Shown: positions 26,213 to 33,788 of the stretch, piece by piece
Layout: the number at the start of each line of letters is the position of its first letter
Position numbering within the stretch: position 1 is the first letter of the stretch
Origin: Terriglobales bacterium
Lineage (GTDB): Bacteria; Acidobacteriota; Terriglobia; Terriglobales; Acidobacteriaceae
Length of the DNA: 45,790 nucleotides
NCBI GenBank assembly: GCA_025451215.1
Contig: JANWKU010000152.1
Coordinates: forward strand, 1-45,790
Reading direction: 5' to 3'
The notes under the pieces: generated by a model
What the model saw: only the letters and a program-made list of their open reading frames with translations
Database searches by the model: none
Told to the model about the DNA's origin: nothing
Position numbers and translations under genes: made by a program

Positions 26213-27202
26213 CTATGCTGCTTTTGCCACCAGCACGGTTGCATCGTCTCTTCCGCGATAGAAATCCCGGTGCAGGACCGCCGCAATCATACTCGGCGGC
26301 TTGTTCCATATCCCCGGATAGTTGTCCAAATTCCATTTTGTGGCAAGACCGTCTGAGTGCATAACCAGTACGCTGTTTACGGTCCAGGGATAAGTAAACT
26401 CCTGCACTCGTTCCATTGTTTGACCGACGATGCCATTGTAGGAAGCCATGCCGCGGCTGGAACCTGGCATCACGATCGAAGCCGAAATATTCCCGACACC
26501 AACAAACGAGATCAGGCCCTTATCCGAATTGATTTTCGCAACCGCAAAAGCCGCCCCGCGTGTTTTCTTCAAAGCGTCATGCGTGTCATGCAAAATATCG
26601 TGCAACGAATTTGTCTTAGCTGCGGCCAGGATCCGTTCTGCCTCACGCGCGGCCTCAGCCGCTAGAATCCCATGTCCCAGGCCATCTACAACCATCACGA
26701 TTGAGGCATCGGCCATGGTGCGGACTCCCCAGCCGTCGCCGCATTCGTCCTCTCCTTGGATTGGTTCCGACACGACCGCGAATTGAAGCGGCCCACTTGC
26801 CGGCTTCACACGCTTCTTCTGCCAGAATTCCGCGCTGATCACCGTACCCGCGTCGGGGATTGAATAAAGATCAAAAGAATCCGACAGCCGGCGAATCGCG
26901 CCCAACCCGTTGCCCATTGTGCCGGCGGTGGAATTGCCATCCTCCAGCGCCTTACTAATGTCCGCAATGCCCGGCCCTTGGTCCGCACTTACCACCCGCA
27001 AACCGAAATTCCCATTCTGCTGCAGGCGTTGCACCAAAATATGTCCCTTGCCCGCATGTTTTACCAGGTTCGTGGCCATTTCGGTCGTCGCCAGCGCAAC
27101 CGTTCCCTGCCGGGATTCTTCCATCCCCAACTCTTCGGCGAAAGCCACCGCTTTGCGGCGGGCCTCTCCCGTTTGACTGGCTTCGGAAATTCGGATCAGC
27201 AT
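26213..27202 (-). CDS. RsbT/RsbW-like ATPase fused to SpoIIE/PP2C phosphatase (RsbX-like role)
   Basis: A 329-residue protein. Residues 1-128 are a GHKL ATPase (TTEMATNLVKHAGKG with Asn45, SADQGPGI with Asp74, MGNGLGAIRRLSD). Residues about 138-329 are a SpoIIE-type PP2C phosphatase with metal-binding aspartates in VVDGLGHGILAAEAA (Asp173), HSDGLATKW and GRDDATVLVA. RsbX phosphatases reset the stressosome by dephosphorylating RsbR and RsbS, and this fusion fits that job. It could instead be an RsbU-like output phosphatase. It starts 5 nt after the rsbT stop, in the same operon. Confidence 0.88.
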   Translation of the reverse strand: MLIRISEASQTGEARRKAVAFAEELGMEESRQGTVALATTEMATNLVKHAGKGHILVQRLQQNGNFGLRVVSADQGPGIADISKALEDGNSTAGTMGNGLGAIRRLSDSFDLYSIPDAGTVISAEFWQKKRVKPASGPLQFAVVSEPIQGEDECGDGWGVRTMADASIVMVVDGLGHGILAAEAAREAERILAAAKTNSLHDILHDTHDALKKTRGAAFAVAKINSDKGLISFVGVGNISASIVMPGSSRGMASYNGIVGQTMERVQEFTYPWTVNSVLVMHSDGLATKWNLDNYPGIWNKPPSMIAAVLHRDFYRGRDDATVLVAKAA

Positions 27203-27207
27203 AAGTC

Positions 27208-27609
27208 CTACTTCCAGCGGGTGATGGTAACTTTTGTCCCTTCACCAGTACGGGAGACGATCTCGAAATCGTTCACCAACCGCTTAGCGCCTCCCAGGCC
27301 AAGACCCATGCCCGAGCCGGTTGTAAAGCCATTCCGTAACGCCAGTTCAACGTCAGGAATACCCGGCCCTTTGTCCTCAAAAATCAGGCGGAGTCCAACT
27401 CGGGGACCATTCAGCGATTCCAGCTGCACAATGCCCCCGCCTCCATAAATAACAGTGTTGCGCGCCAGTTCGCTGGCCGCCGTAACGACCTTCGTCTGGT
27501 CAACTAGTGTGAAGCCCAATTGCGCGGAAATTTCGCGCACGCGGCGTCTTATCGCTACTACGTCAGGCTCGGACACTAATGGCAGATTTTCAGTCGAAGT
27601 TACTGCCAT
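27208..27609 (-). CDS. rsbT: Stressosome serine/threonine kinase RsbT
   Basis: A 133-residue stand-alone GHKL kinase, the usual RsbT size. The N box reads ASELARNTVIYGGGG (Asn51), the G1 box DKGPGIPD (Asp79), and the G2 lid GMGLGLGGAKRLVNDF, which is the RsbT signature. In Bacillus RsbT phosphorylates RsbS and RsbR, leaves the complex and activates a partner phosphatase. Its first 20 bp overlap the end of rsbS, showing tight translational coupling. Confidence 0.92.
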   Translation of the reverse strand: MAVTSTENLPLVSEPDVVAIRRRVREISAQLGFTLVDQTKVVTAASELARNTVIYGGGGIVQLESLNGPRVGLRLIFEDKGPGIPDVELALRNGFTTGSGMGLGLGGAKRLVNDFEIVSRTGEGTKVTITRWK

Positions 27610-28015
27610 ACGTGTCTCGGTTTGCGCTCTTTCCGGTTATCGTTTCGTTCCCATTCGTGTCATTCAGTGAAGATCGCAGGACTTCCATACCTGCATCCAC
27701 GTGCAAAGCAGTACGGACGCCGGTAAGCGAAAGGCCGAGTTCCACAAGCGTGATGGCCACGGCGGGTTGCATTCCGACAACCACGGTCTCCGCATCCAGG
27801 ACCCGCGACATGCTGGCGATGTTGGCCAGCATGCGCCCAATGAAGGAATCAACGATGTCCAGGCTGGAAATGTCAATGAGGACGCCACGGGCCTCGGTCT
27901 GACTGATCATCCGAGTCAGGTCATCCTGCAAACTCAGGGCGAGCCGGTCATGCATGTCCACCTGAATGGTGACCAGCAGAAACTCTCCCATTTTTAATAT
28001 TGGAATTTTTTCCAA
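27590..28015 (-). CDS. rsbS: Stressosome scaffold antagonist RsbS (STAS)
   Basis: A 141-residue single-domain STAS protein. The start MEKIPILKMGEFLLVTIQ closely follows the Bacillus RsbS pattern (KIPILKL..LLVSIQ). The phosphorylation loop is DISSLDIVDSFIGRML, with Ser57 at the place of the Bacillus RsbS serine that RsbT phosphorylates, followed by GMQPAVAITLVELGL. The C-terminal 20 residues after SSLND are a polar tail encoded in the overlap with rsbT. RsbS and RsbR build the stressosome core that holds RsbT. Confidence 0.93.
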   Translation of the reverse strand: MEKIPILKMGEFLLVTIQVDMHDRLALSLQDDLTRMISQTEARGVLIDISSLDIVDSFIGRMLANIASMSRVLDAETVVVGMQPAVAITLVELGLSLTGVRTALHVDAGMEVLRSSLNDTNGNETITGKSANRDTYGSNFD

Positions 28016-28024
28016 AAAATGCTC

Positions 28025-28906
28025 CTAGCTCTTCTGCGTATCACGAACAAAAGTGATTCCCAATTTCCTCAATGCCAATGCAAAAGCGGAAGCCAGATTG
28101 GCCTTCGTCGTGACATCAAGAAGGTTGATGCCCAGGTGGACAATAGTTTGCGCGATCTGCGGCCGCACACCGCTGATGATGCAATCCGCCCCCATCAAAC
28201 GGGCCGCCGTCACTGTCTTCAGCAAATGTTGCGCAACCACCGTGTCAACGGTGGGAACGCCCGTAATGTCAATGATGGCGATACGGGAGTTCGTCTCCAC
28301 GATTGCCTGCAGTAAAGACTCCATCACTACCTGCGTGCGTGCGCTGTCCAGCGTTCCTATCACAGGAAGGGCGAGCACGCCGTCCCAGAGTTTCACAACC
28401 GGAGTGGAAAGTTCGAGCAATTCTTCCTGCTGGCGGCGGATCATTTCTTCCCGCGACTTTTGAAAAACTTCCGTGGTATAGAGACCCATGGAGTCGAGCA
28501 ATTCGGTAATGATCCACATCTGCTCCGCCAGAGCCTCGGCGTCGTCTTTGCTGTCCTGGCGAACTTGTGTGAACAACGGTCGCTTCATGGAAAATACGAA
28601 AGACGCGGTTTCTGAAGGCATGAATCCCAGCGCAGCCCGGCTACGCGACAAGTCGCCCAGCATCTCCCGGGTTTTTTCCCACACTGAAGACTGGAAATTC
28701 ACGTTTCCAGTTTCAAGACCATCCTTCATGAGCTGTAGGAATTGGGCACATTGCGCGCGCAGGTCCGATTCCTTGATCAAGTCGGTGCGTCGCACGGAAC
28801 CCGACATCTCCCTTATCCATTCTGCAAGGATTGTTTCTTCATTCTTCGCCACAACAGCGGCGATTCCCGCGCTTTTTTTATTGCTATTCATAAGAATCGT
28901 ATTCAT
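28025..28906 (-). CDS. rsbR: Stressosome co-antagonist RsbR (RsbRD_N-like sensor plus STAS)
   Basis: A 293-residue protein. The ATG at 28906 follows AAGGAAAAG; the longer frame to 28960 is unlikely. Residues about 20-155 are helical and resemble the RsbRD N-terminal sensor domain (ILAEWIREM, RxxGxxxSE-like GFMPSET), lacking the globin fold or PAS domain of other RsbR proteins. The STAS domain (168-285) has both conserved phosphorylatable threonines, Thr222 in GVPTVDTVV and Thr254 in PQIAQTIVHLG. It is the first gene of the six-gene run and likely perceives the stress signal, whose nature is unknown. Confidence 0.9.
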   Translation of the reverse strand: MNTILMNSNKKSAGIAAVVAKNEETILAEWIREMSGSVRRTDLIKESDLRAQCAQFLQLMKDGLETGNVNFQSSVWEKTREMLGDLSRSRAALGFMPSETASFVFSMKRPLFTQVRQDSKDDAEALAEQMWIITELLDSMGLYTTEVFQKSREEMIRRQQEELLELSTPVVKLWDGVLALPVIGTLDSARTQVVMESLLQAIVETNSRIAIIDITGVPTVDTVVAQHLLKTVTAARLMGADCIISGVRPQIAQTIVHLGINLLDVTTKANLASAFALALRKLGITFVRDTQKS

Positions 28907-29237
28907 ATCTTTTCCTTCTGGGGGAACAGTCTTATTGCACACGACAGGATTCAACAACACGGATGAAACGTAGATCGCGATTGTACGCGACTAAACCCCT
29001 TCAAACAGTTCGCCAGGAAACATTGCGCATGCTGCTACATTTCGCATTCGCGGGATAACTTTCAATCTATGGCCGGGATGGAGGGTCACTCATAGTGGGC
29101 TGAGAGGAGCAGTTTCGGCAATACAGGGTTTCCTGTACGCGGCAGTCTTATTTTAAGAATATTTGATTGCGGTTTTTCGATCTAGCTAAATAAAGAACCT
29201 GGAGGGGCAAGAAGAAACTTGGGCAGGAGGGAACAGA
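28907..29237. other. Promoter region of the stressosome operon
   Basis: No gene is visible. The region lies upstream of rsbR and behind the PilZ gene. It contains the perfect inverted repeat TACAGG-GTTT-CCTGTA at 29122-29137 and an AT-rich stretch at 29146-29190. No clear promoter boxes can be assigned by eye. Confidence 0.35.
29122..29137. promoter_or_regulatory. Inverted repeat, possible operator
   Basis: TACAGG-GTTT-CCTGTA is a perfect 6-bp inverted repeat with a 4-bp centre, about 220 bp upstream of rsbR and 100 bp beyond the stop of the PilZ gene. It might be an operator or a weak hairpin; there is no following T-run on either strand. Confidence 0.25.
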
Positions 29238-30380
29238 CTAGATTGAAACTGTCGCTCTTTTTGCTTTGGAACCGCGCTGCTTTTGCATTTCAGAATGAAA
29301 TTCTTCCACCGTAAGGTCAAGACCTCGGCGGAACAGGTCAAGCAACGGGTCGTACACGCCTTTACTTTCCCAATGTTCCTTGTCTTCCGGATCGCTGCTC
29401 TGGATGCCTTCCGGCTCGACCAGCAACTCGGGACTTGTGCCTTCCGCGGAATTGCTCAATGTGCCCAGGAAGTCTTCTACCAGGCCACACTGTTCATCCG
29501 TGCTCTGGTTAAATTCCACACCCATTCCTTTTTCCGGATGCATGACCTTCACAACGCCGGAAACCTGGACCTTGGCGCCCGGCAAAATCAGGGAAAGAAT
29601 GACCTTAGCGCGCACCGGGAAGGGTGTGTTGGTATCCAGATAGCAGCCGCCTGTACTCAAGTCGGTGAGCCTGCAAGCCATGGGCGGATCTTCTACTTCC
29701 GCCGGAGCGGCATGCTGGTTGAACCATCCGCGAAGTTTTTCGCGCACCTCAGGCGTCAATTCCACAAACCGAATACCCGACTGGCGGGTTGTGTTCTCCC
29801 ACGCGATCTCTACCTGGCAATCACAATCAAAATTGGTGTCGGGCAAGGTAAATTGCGCGCGCACCTGCTGGCCACTTCGACGCTGCAACTTGGCGGCTTG
29901 CACGGCCATTCCGCCTTCGCCCAAGTCAGACGTAACGGTGTTAACCCGTGCTCCCTCTTGCGTATAAAGAACAACGGGAATTTGCACTGGAATGCGCTGA
30001 TTGCGGCGGCGTTCACTTTTCATCAAGGCACGCGCCGCCCGGAAGCTCGTCTTGGCCCGTTCCATGGAGATGGGCTTATAGAGAACAAAATGCGCGCCCA
30101 ACTCAAAAGCGCCGCGCAATGCCGTCTGGCCATCAATAATCGCCACGGCGACGGCCCGTTTGTTACAAGGAGCGTTCCGAATGCTCGTCAATATCTGCGA
30201 TGCGGTGGCGTGGTCTGTGCAATCCACGATGATGGCTTCAAACCGCTGGCGAGTAATTTTGTGAATGGCGGAATCGGCGTTGAGACAGTGCTCCATCTGG
30301 ATTTCCAGATCGCTCAGGACGCGGCGAAGCACCCGCAAAATTTTATCGTCCGAGCAGAACACCAATGACTGCAAACTCAT
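29238..30380 (-). CDS. REC-PilZ-PilZ protein (c-di-GMP-linked response regulator)
   Basis: A 380-residue protein. Residues 1-115 are a receiver that keeps the catalytic residues: Asp11-Asp12, phospho-acceptor Asp53 (AIIVDCTDH) and Lys102 (VLYKPIS). The first PilZ domain (about 123-225) has the c-di-GMP contact motif RRRNQR (RxxxR) and DLGEGG, where the usual Ser of DxSxxG is Gly. The second PilZ domain (about 230-315) has DLSTGG but no RxxxR, so it probably does not bind the nucleotide on its own. The last 60 residues are acidic and unknown. It could integrate phosphorylation with c-di-GMP to control EPS or motility. Confidence 0.87.
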   Translation of the reverse strand: MSLQSLVFCSDDKILRVLRRVLSDLEIQMEHCLNADSAIHKITRQRFEAIIVDCTDHATASQILTSIRNAPCNKRAVAVAIIDGQTALRGAFELGAHFVLYKPISMERAKTSFRAARALMKSERRRNQRIPVQIPVVLYTQEGARVNTVTSDLGEGGMAVQAAKLQRRSGQQVRAQFTLPDTNFDCDCQVEIAWENTTRQSGIRFVELTPEVREKLRGWFNQHAAPAEVEDPPMACRLTDLSTGGCYLDTNTPFPVRAKVILSLILPGAKVQVSGVVKVMHPEKGMGVEFNQSTDEQCGLVEDFLGTLSNSAEGTSPELLVEPEGIQSSDPEDKEHWESKGVYDPLLDLFRRGLDLTVEEFHSEMQKQRGSKAKRATVSI

Positions 30381-30791
30381 GACTTCGCCTTCCCCGATGG
30401 GTCTTACGCCTTATCTTTTGAAGCTGTCTCGCTTTTAAAAGTCTTATTTATGAAGATGTTTGAGTCAATGGCAGTAAGTGGACAGGTATGACCTTAGTAA
30501 TACTCAATGCGAAAACCGCTTCCCTTTTGGGAAGAAAGCGAAACGAAAGCGGCAATGCTTGCTTAACATCATTATTTTCTTTCAGTTAGAAGAAATTTTG
30601 CCGGATTTGAAGGAAAAATTCCTTTGACCCATTTGGAAACTTAAGGTAAGCTCCCTAGTTCCCTTGTAGGCTGCGAGTTCTCGTGGCAGGCCTGATTTTC
30701 ATGTCGGGGGCATGATTGTCTGAATCCCCGCATGGGCCAATGGAATCTAATGTTTGTAAACTTTGTCAGTCATTTTTGAGGGTACCTTTTC
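30381..30791. other. Long intergenic region with possible structured leader
   Basis: This 411-bp stretch separates the leftward PilZ gene from the rightward 75-residue protein gene. It is AT-rich up to about 30660 and must hold both promoters. From 30689 to 30738 a hairpin is possible (separate entry). I see no open frame with coding character. Confidence 0.4.
30689..30738 (+). promoter_or_regulatory. Possible leader hairpin upstream of the 75-residue protein gene
   Basis: GGCC (30689), CATG (30700) and GGGG (30706) are complemented in reverse order by CCCC (30726), CATG (30731) and GGCC (30735), giving a bulged stem around a 15-nt loop. It lies about 55 bp before the start at 30792 and might be a cis-regulatory RNA. 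No known riboswitch class was recognised. Confidence 0.25.
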
Positions 30792-31019
30792 ATGGCTAAA
30801 CGACGCGGAAATCCGAACTGGGGCAAGCCTGAGCCGATCGGGCCTGTGATTCCAACGGTTACAGAATTTGAACAGGTAGTGAAGGAATACAAACTCACCC
30901 CTGACCAGTATTTACGCTCCACCCGGCTGCGCGAGTGGGCGCGCAGGAACAAGAATTCGAAATACATTCCCGAGCCGCTTCTTGAAGCCTGGGGATTTGA
31001 GATCGAGTCCACGCTGTAA
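30792..31019 (+). CDS. Small conserved-looking protein of unknown function (75 aa)
   Basis: A 75-residue protein with GAGGG about 10 nt before the ATG and a strong terminator right after the stop. It is basic at the start (MAKRRGNPNWGKPEP) and then appears as two helices (TEFEQVVKEYKLTPDQYLRS, then RLREWARRNKNS) and a Trp-containing end. It has no signal peptide, membrane span or Cys. The monocistronic layout with a long leader and good terminator suggests a well-expressed gene. I associate such proteins with Acidobacteriota genomes but know no function; nucleic-acid binding is possible from the basic residues. Confidence 0.75.
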   Translation: MAKRRGNPNWGKPEPIGPVIPTVTEFEQVVKEYKLTPDQYLRSTRLREWARRNKNSKYIPEPLLEAWGFEIESTL

Positions 31020-31037
31020 TATCTGTTCGAGCACAAC

Positions 31038-31067
31038 AAAGCCCTCGCATTTTTATGCGAGGGCTTT
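31038..31067. terminator. Bidirectional intrinsic terminator
   Basis: A perfect 13-bp stem (AAAGCCCTCGCAT with ATGCGAGGGCTTT) around a TTTT loop. A T-run follows on the plus strand and A-rich sequence precedes it, so it can end both the 75-residue protein gene and the converging glmS transcript. Confidence 0.9.
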
Positions 31068-31085
31068 TGCTTTGAGAATGAAAAT

Positions 31086-32960
31086 CTACTCTACAGTCAC
31101 GGACTTCGCCAGGTTCCGCGGCTGGTCCACATCACACCCACGCCGCACAGCAATGTGATATGCAAGAAGTTGCAGCGGCACAATTTCCAGGATGGGCGAA
31201 AGTTCTTCCGGGGCCGCGGGAATGTACAGTACGTGGTCCGCAGCTTCCTTGATGTCCTCATCGCCTTCGGTGGCCAGCGCGATCACCGTTCCCGAGCGCG
31301 CCTTCACCTCTTTCATGTTGGAGATCGTCTTGTCGTAGCGAATCCTTGAAAGCTCGTTGTTTTTATCGCATGTGGCAATGACGACGACAGGCAAATTTTC
31401 ATCAATCAGCGCATTCGGTCCATGCTTCATTTCTCCCGCCGGATAGCCTTCGGCATGGATGTAGGAAATTTCCTTCAACTTCAACGCGCCTTCAAGCGCG
31501 ATCGGATAATGAATGCCGCGTCCGAGGAAGAGGAAATCCTGCGCTCGCACGTAAAGTTTCGCAAGGTCTTCACATTCTTCATCATGGGTAAGCAGATGTT
31601 CCAGCTTGGCCGGGATTCGCGTTAACTCCTGCACCGCCATGCGCGCCTGCTCCGGCGTCATGGCGCCGCGAACTTGCGCCAGATACAGCGCGAACAAATA
31701 AAGCGCGGTCAACTGGCCGGTAAATGCTTTCGTGGAAGCGACGCCGATCTCCGGCCCGGCGTGTGTGTAGATTGTCCCGGAAGCCTCGCGGGTAATCATG
31801 GAGCCGACGACGTTGCAAATGGCCAATGTTTTTGAGCCTTTGGCTTTTGCCTCGCGCTGCGCGGCGATGGTGTCAGCGGTTTCGCCTGACTGGGAAATAA
31901 CAAGAGTGATAGTGTCCGGGGCGACCAGCGGATCGCGATAACGCCACTCGCTCGCGTAATCCACTTCGACCGGCACTCTCGCCAAACTCTCAATCATGAA
32001 CTTGCCCGCTTGACCGGCATGCCAACTGGTGCCGCAGGCCTCAATGTTGATCTTCTTCACCGCTTTGAATTCAGCCTCGGTGATTTCCATTTCATCCAGG
32101 AACACGTGGCCGGTTTCCTGAGAGATGCGCCCCAGCGTGGTGTCGCGCACCGCGCGCGGCTGCTCATAAATTTCCTTGAGCATGAAATGTTTAAAGCCGC
32201 CTTTTTCCGCCATGATGGGGTCCCAGGTCACGTGCTGGACCTGGCGCACAATGGGCTGGCCGTCAAAGTCGGTAAGTTGCACGCCCTCCGGAGTGATCAC
32301 GGCCAGGTCTCCGTCGGCAAGGAAGAACAGATCCCGCGTGTGGTAGAGAATTGCGGGAACGTCTGAGGCAACAAAATATTCGTCTTTCCCCAAACCGATC
32401 ACAGCTGGCGGCCCATTGCGGGCGGCAACAATCTTATTGGGTTCGCTCACCGAAATTACCGCTAAAGCGAAAACGCCTGTTAGTTGTTTGACGGTCTTGC
32501 GCACCGCATCTTCCAACACGGGAGAATTTCCATTGGAATCTTTCAGCAGATACTTCTCCACCATGTGCGCAATAATTTCCGTGTCGGTCTCGGTGGTAAA
32601 GCGGTGGCCCTCTTCCTTCAGCTTTCTTTTGAGCTGTACATAGTTCTCAATGATTCCGTTGTGCACCACAACAATGTTGCCGGTGCAGTCACGGTGCGGA
32701 TGGGCGTTTTCTTCGGTGGGGCGGCCATGCGTGGCCCAGCGCGTATGGCCTATACCGTAGGTGCCATCGATCGGCTTTAGGCGAATTGCTTCTTCCAGGT
32801 TGCGCAGCTTTCCTTCGGCGCGGCGAATCTGCAAGCCTTCGCCGTTGCCGCACACTGCGATGCCGGCGGAATCGTATCCGCGATACTCCAACCTTCGCAG
32901 ACCGTCAATAATCACCGGAACGACGCGCTTTTTGCCTACATATCCCACAATGCCGCACAT
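31086..32960 (-). CDS. glmS: Glutamine-fructose-6-phosphate aminotransferase (isomerising)
   Basis: A 624-residue enzyme that makes glucosamine-6-phosphate from fructose-6-phosphate and glutamine, the entry to UDP-GlcNAc for peptidoglycan and EPS. The N-terminal glutaminase domain begins [15 protein letters not shown] with the catalytic Cys2, and has GHTRWATHG. Two SIS isomerase domains follow ([10 protein letters not shown] and the second near [20 protein letters not shown]). The C-terminus [13 protein letters not shown] is the canonical end. Length and motifs are normal. There is no visible glmS ribozyme in the short upstream region to purS, so regulation is unclear. Confidence 0.97.
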   Translation of the reverse strand: MCGIVGYVGKKRVVPVIIDGLRRLEYRGYDSAGIAVCGNGEGLQIRRAEGKLRNLEEAIRLKPIDGTYGIGHTRWATHGRPTEENAHPHRDCTGNIVVVHNGIIENYVQLKRKLKEEGHRFTTETDTEIIAHMVEKYLLKDSNGNSPVLEDAVRKTVKQLTGVFALAVISVSEPNKIVAARNGPPAVIGLGKDEYFVASDVPAILYHTRDLFFLADGDLAVITPEGVQLTDFDGQPIVRQVQHVTWDPIMAEKGGFKHFMLKEIYEQPRAVRDTTLGRISQETGHVFLDEMEITEAEFKAVKKINIEACGTSWHAGQAGKFMIESLARVPVEVDYASEWRYRDPLVAPDTITLVISQSGETADTIAAQREAKAKGSKTLAICNVVGSMITREASGTIYTHAGPEIGVASTKAFTGQLTALYLFALYLAQVRGAMTPEQARMAVQELTRIPAKLEHLLTHDEECEDLAKLYVRAQDFLFLGRGIHYPIALEGALKLKEISYIHAEGYPAGEMKHGPNALIDENLPVVVIATCDKNNELSRIRYDKTISNMKEVKARSGTVIALATEGDEDIKEAADHVLYIPAAPEELSPILEIVPLQLLAYHIAVRRGCDVDQPRNLAKSVTVE

Positions 32961-33019
32961 AATGTGCTCCTTGAAAATGAAAAGCCTATAAGGGGGAGTC
33001 TACCGGATGATACTTGTTT

Positions 33020-33042
33020 GAAGACTGCGGTTCTCAGTCTTC
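33020..33042. repeat. Inverted repeat spanning the purS stop codon
   Basis: GAAGACTG at 33020-33027 pairs with CAGTCTTC at 33035-33042 across a 7-nt loop. It could form a hairpin at the end of the purS transcript, but no T-run follows, so it is not a typical intrinsic terminator. Confidence 0.35.
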
Positions 33043-33279
33043 GAGAGAAAAACGAAACTCTTCGATTACTGGGTTGGTGAGTACGTCGCGGGCAATCCGC
33101 CCCACTTCACTCTCCGCTTCTCCGCGGGAAAGACCACCGTCGAGGGTGAGTTCAAAATACTTTCCTTGGCGTACGCCGTCGAGCCCTTTGTAGCCCATTT
33201 TTTTAAGAGCGCCCTCAATGGTTTTTCCCTGGGGATCCAAAACACTCTTTTTGAGCGATACGTAAACGTAGGCTTTCAT
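33034..33279 (-). CDS. purS: Phosphoribosylformylglycinamidine synthase subunit PurS
   Basis: An 81-residue protein with the PurS pattern: KAYVYVSLKKSVLDPQGKTI, then MGYKGLDGVRQGKYFEL, and a C-terminal EEFRFSL. PurS is a dimeric small subunit that bridges PurL and PurQ in the fourth step of purine synthesis. purL and purQ are not next to it here, which is unusual but not unique. It lies upstream of glmS on the same strand (73 bp), so the two could share a transcript. Confidence 0.92.
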   Translation of the reverse strand: MKAYVYVSLKKSVLDPQGKTIEGALKKMGYKGLDGVRQGKYFELTLDGGLSRGEAESEVGRIARDVLTNPVIEEFRFSLED

Positions 33280-33371
33280 GGATAAGCTTATTATACGTCA
33301 TCGCGCATGGTGACACGAGCCAATTCTAAGGGCCGCCACTAGACGGCAAAAGGCAGGTATCGCCAACAAAA

Positions 33372-33620
33372 CTAAGAGGTTCGCTCCAACACGCCAATCT
33401 GATTGTCCAGATAGGAAAGCGTATCTTCCAGAAGCTGGCGATGACGCGCATTTTGAGCCACTTCCAGTTGTTGGAGAACATGCTGCCGGCGCAGTTTAAG
33501 GTCATCCCGCTGCCGCGCGCGGGCCATCTCCGCCGGGTCGCGCGAAGGTTTTACCGTCGCGGGGGATATGTGTTCGGCCTGCTGTTCTTCCACGCCTTTG
33601 CTTTCCCATCCCCGGGCCAT
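33372..33620 (-). CDS. Small helical protein of unknown function
   Basis: An 82-residue protein from the ATG at 33620 (a TTG 6 bp upstream is the alternative). The N-terminus is polar; residues about 30-80 should form two charged helices or a coiled coil (ARQRDDLKLRRQHVLQQLEV, then HRQLLEDTLSYLDNQIGVLE). There is no signal or membrane segment. It lies 92 bp upstream of purS on the same strand. The function is unknown, and the coding call rests on the amphipathic pattern and the absence of an overlapping gene. Confidence 0.6.
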   Translation of the reverse strand: MARGWESKGVEEQQAEHISPATVKPSRDPAEMARARQRDDLKLRRQHVLQQLEVAQNARHRQLLEDTLSYLDNQIGVLERTS

Positions 33621-33698
33621 GCTCAATTGTAGGACGGGCAGGCGGTTTAAGGAATTGAGTCATCGCGCAAAAAACGAAAGCGTTCGACATTTAGTTAT

Positions 33699-33712
33699 TG
33701 CGCAATTGCGCA
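33699..33712. promoter_or_regulatory. 14-bp perfect palindrome, possible operator
   Basis: TGCGCAATTGCGCA is a perfect palindrome about 77 bp before the start of the sigma54 activator gene and about 80 bp before the start of the divergent small gene. Its place between two divergent genes fits an operator. The binder is unknown. Confidence 0.35.
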
Positions 33713-33788
33713 TTTAAGTTATGATGGCGCCAACGTAATTGCATTTTTTTGGAAAACAATTGCTCGGGGGAACGCGAAATGAGCGCTC

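Noticed and set aside
29283-30368. 361-codon open frame on the plus strand
   Set aside because: It is antisense to the REC-PilZ-PilZ gene, whose domains are clear; the antisense product has no recognisable domain.
33725-33745. Possible sigma54 promoter (TGGC...TTGC) before the GAF activator gene
   Set aside because: The GG and GC elements are 15 bp apart instead of the required 12, so it does not fit the -24/-12 consensus.
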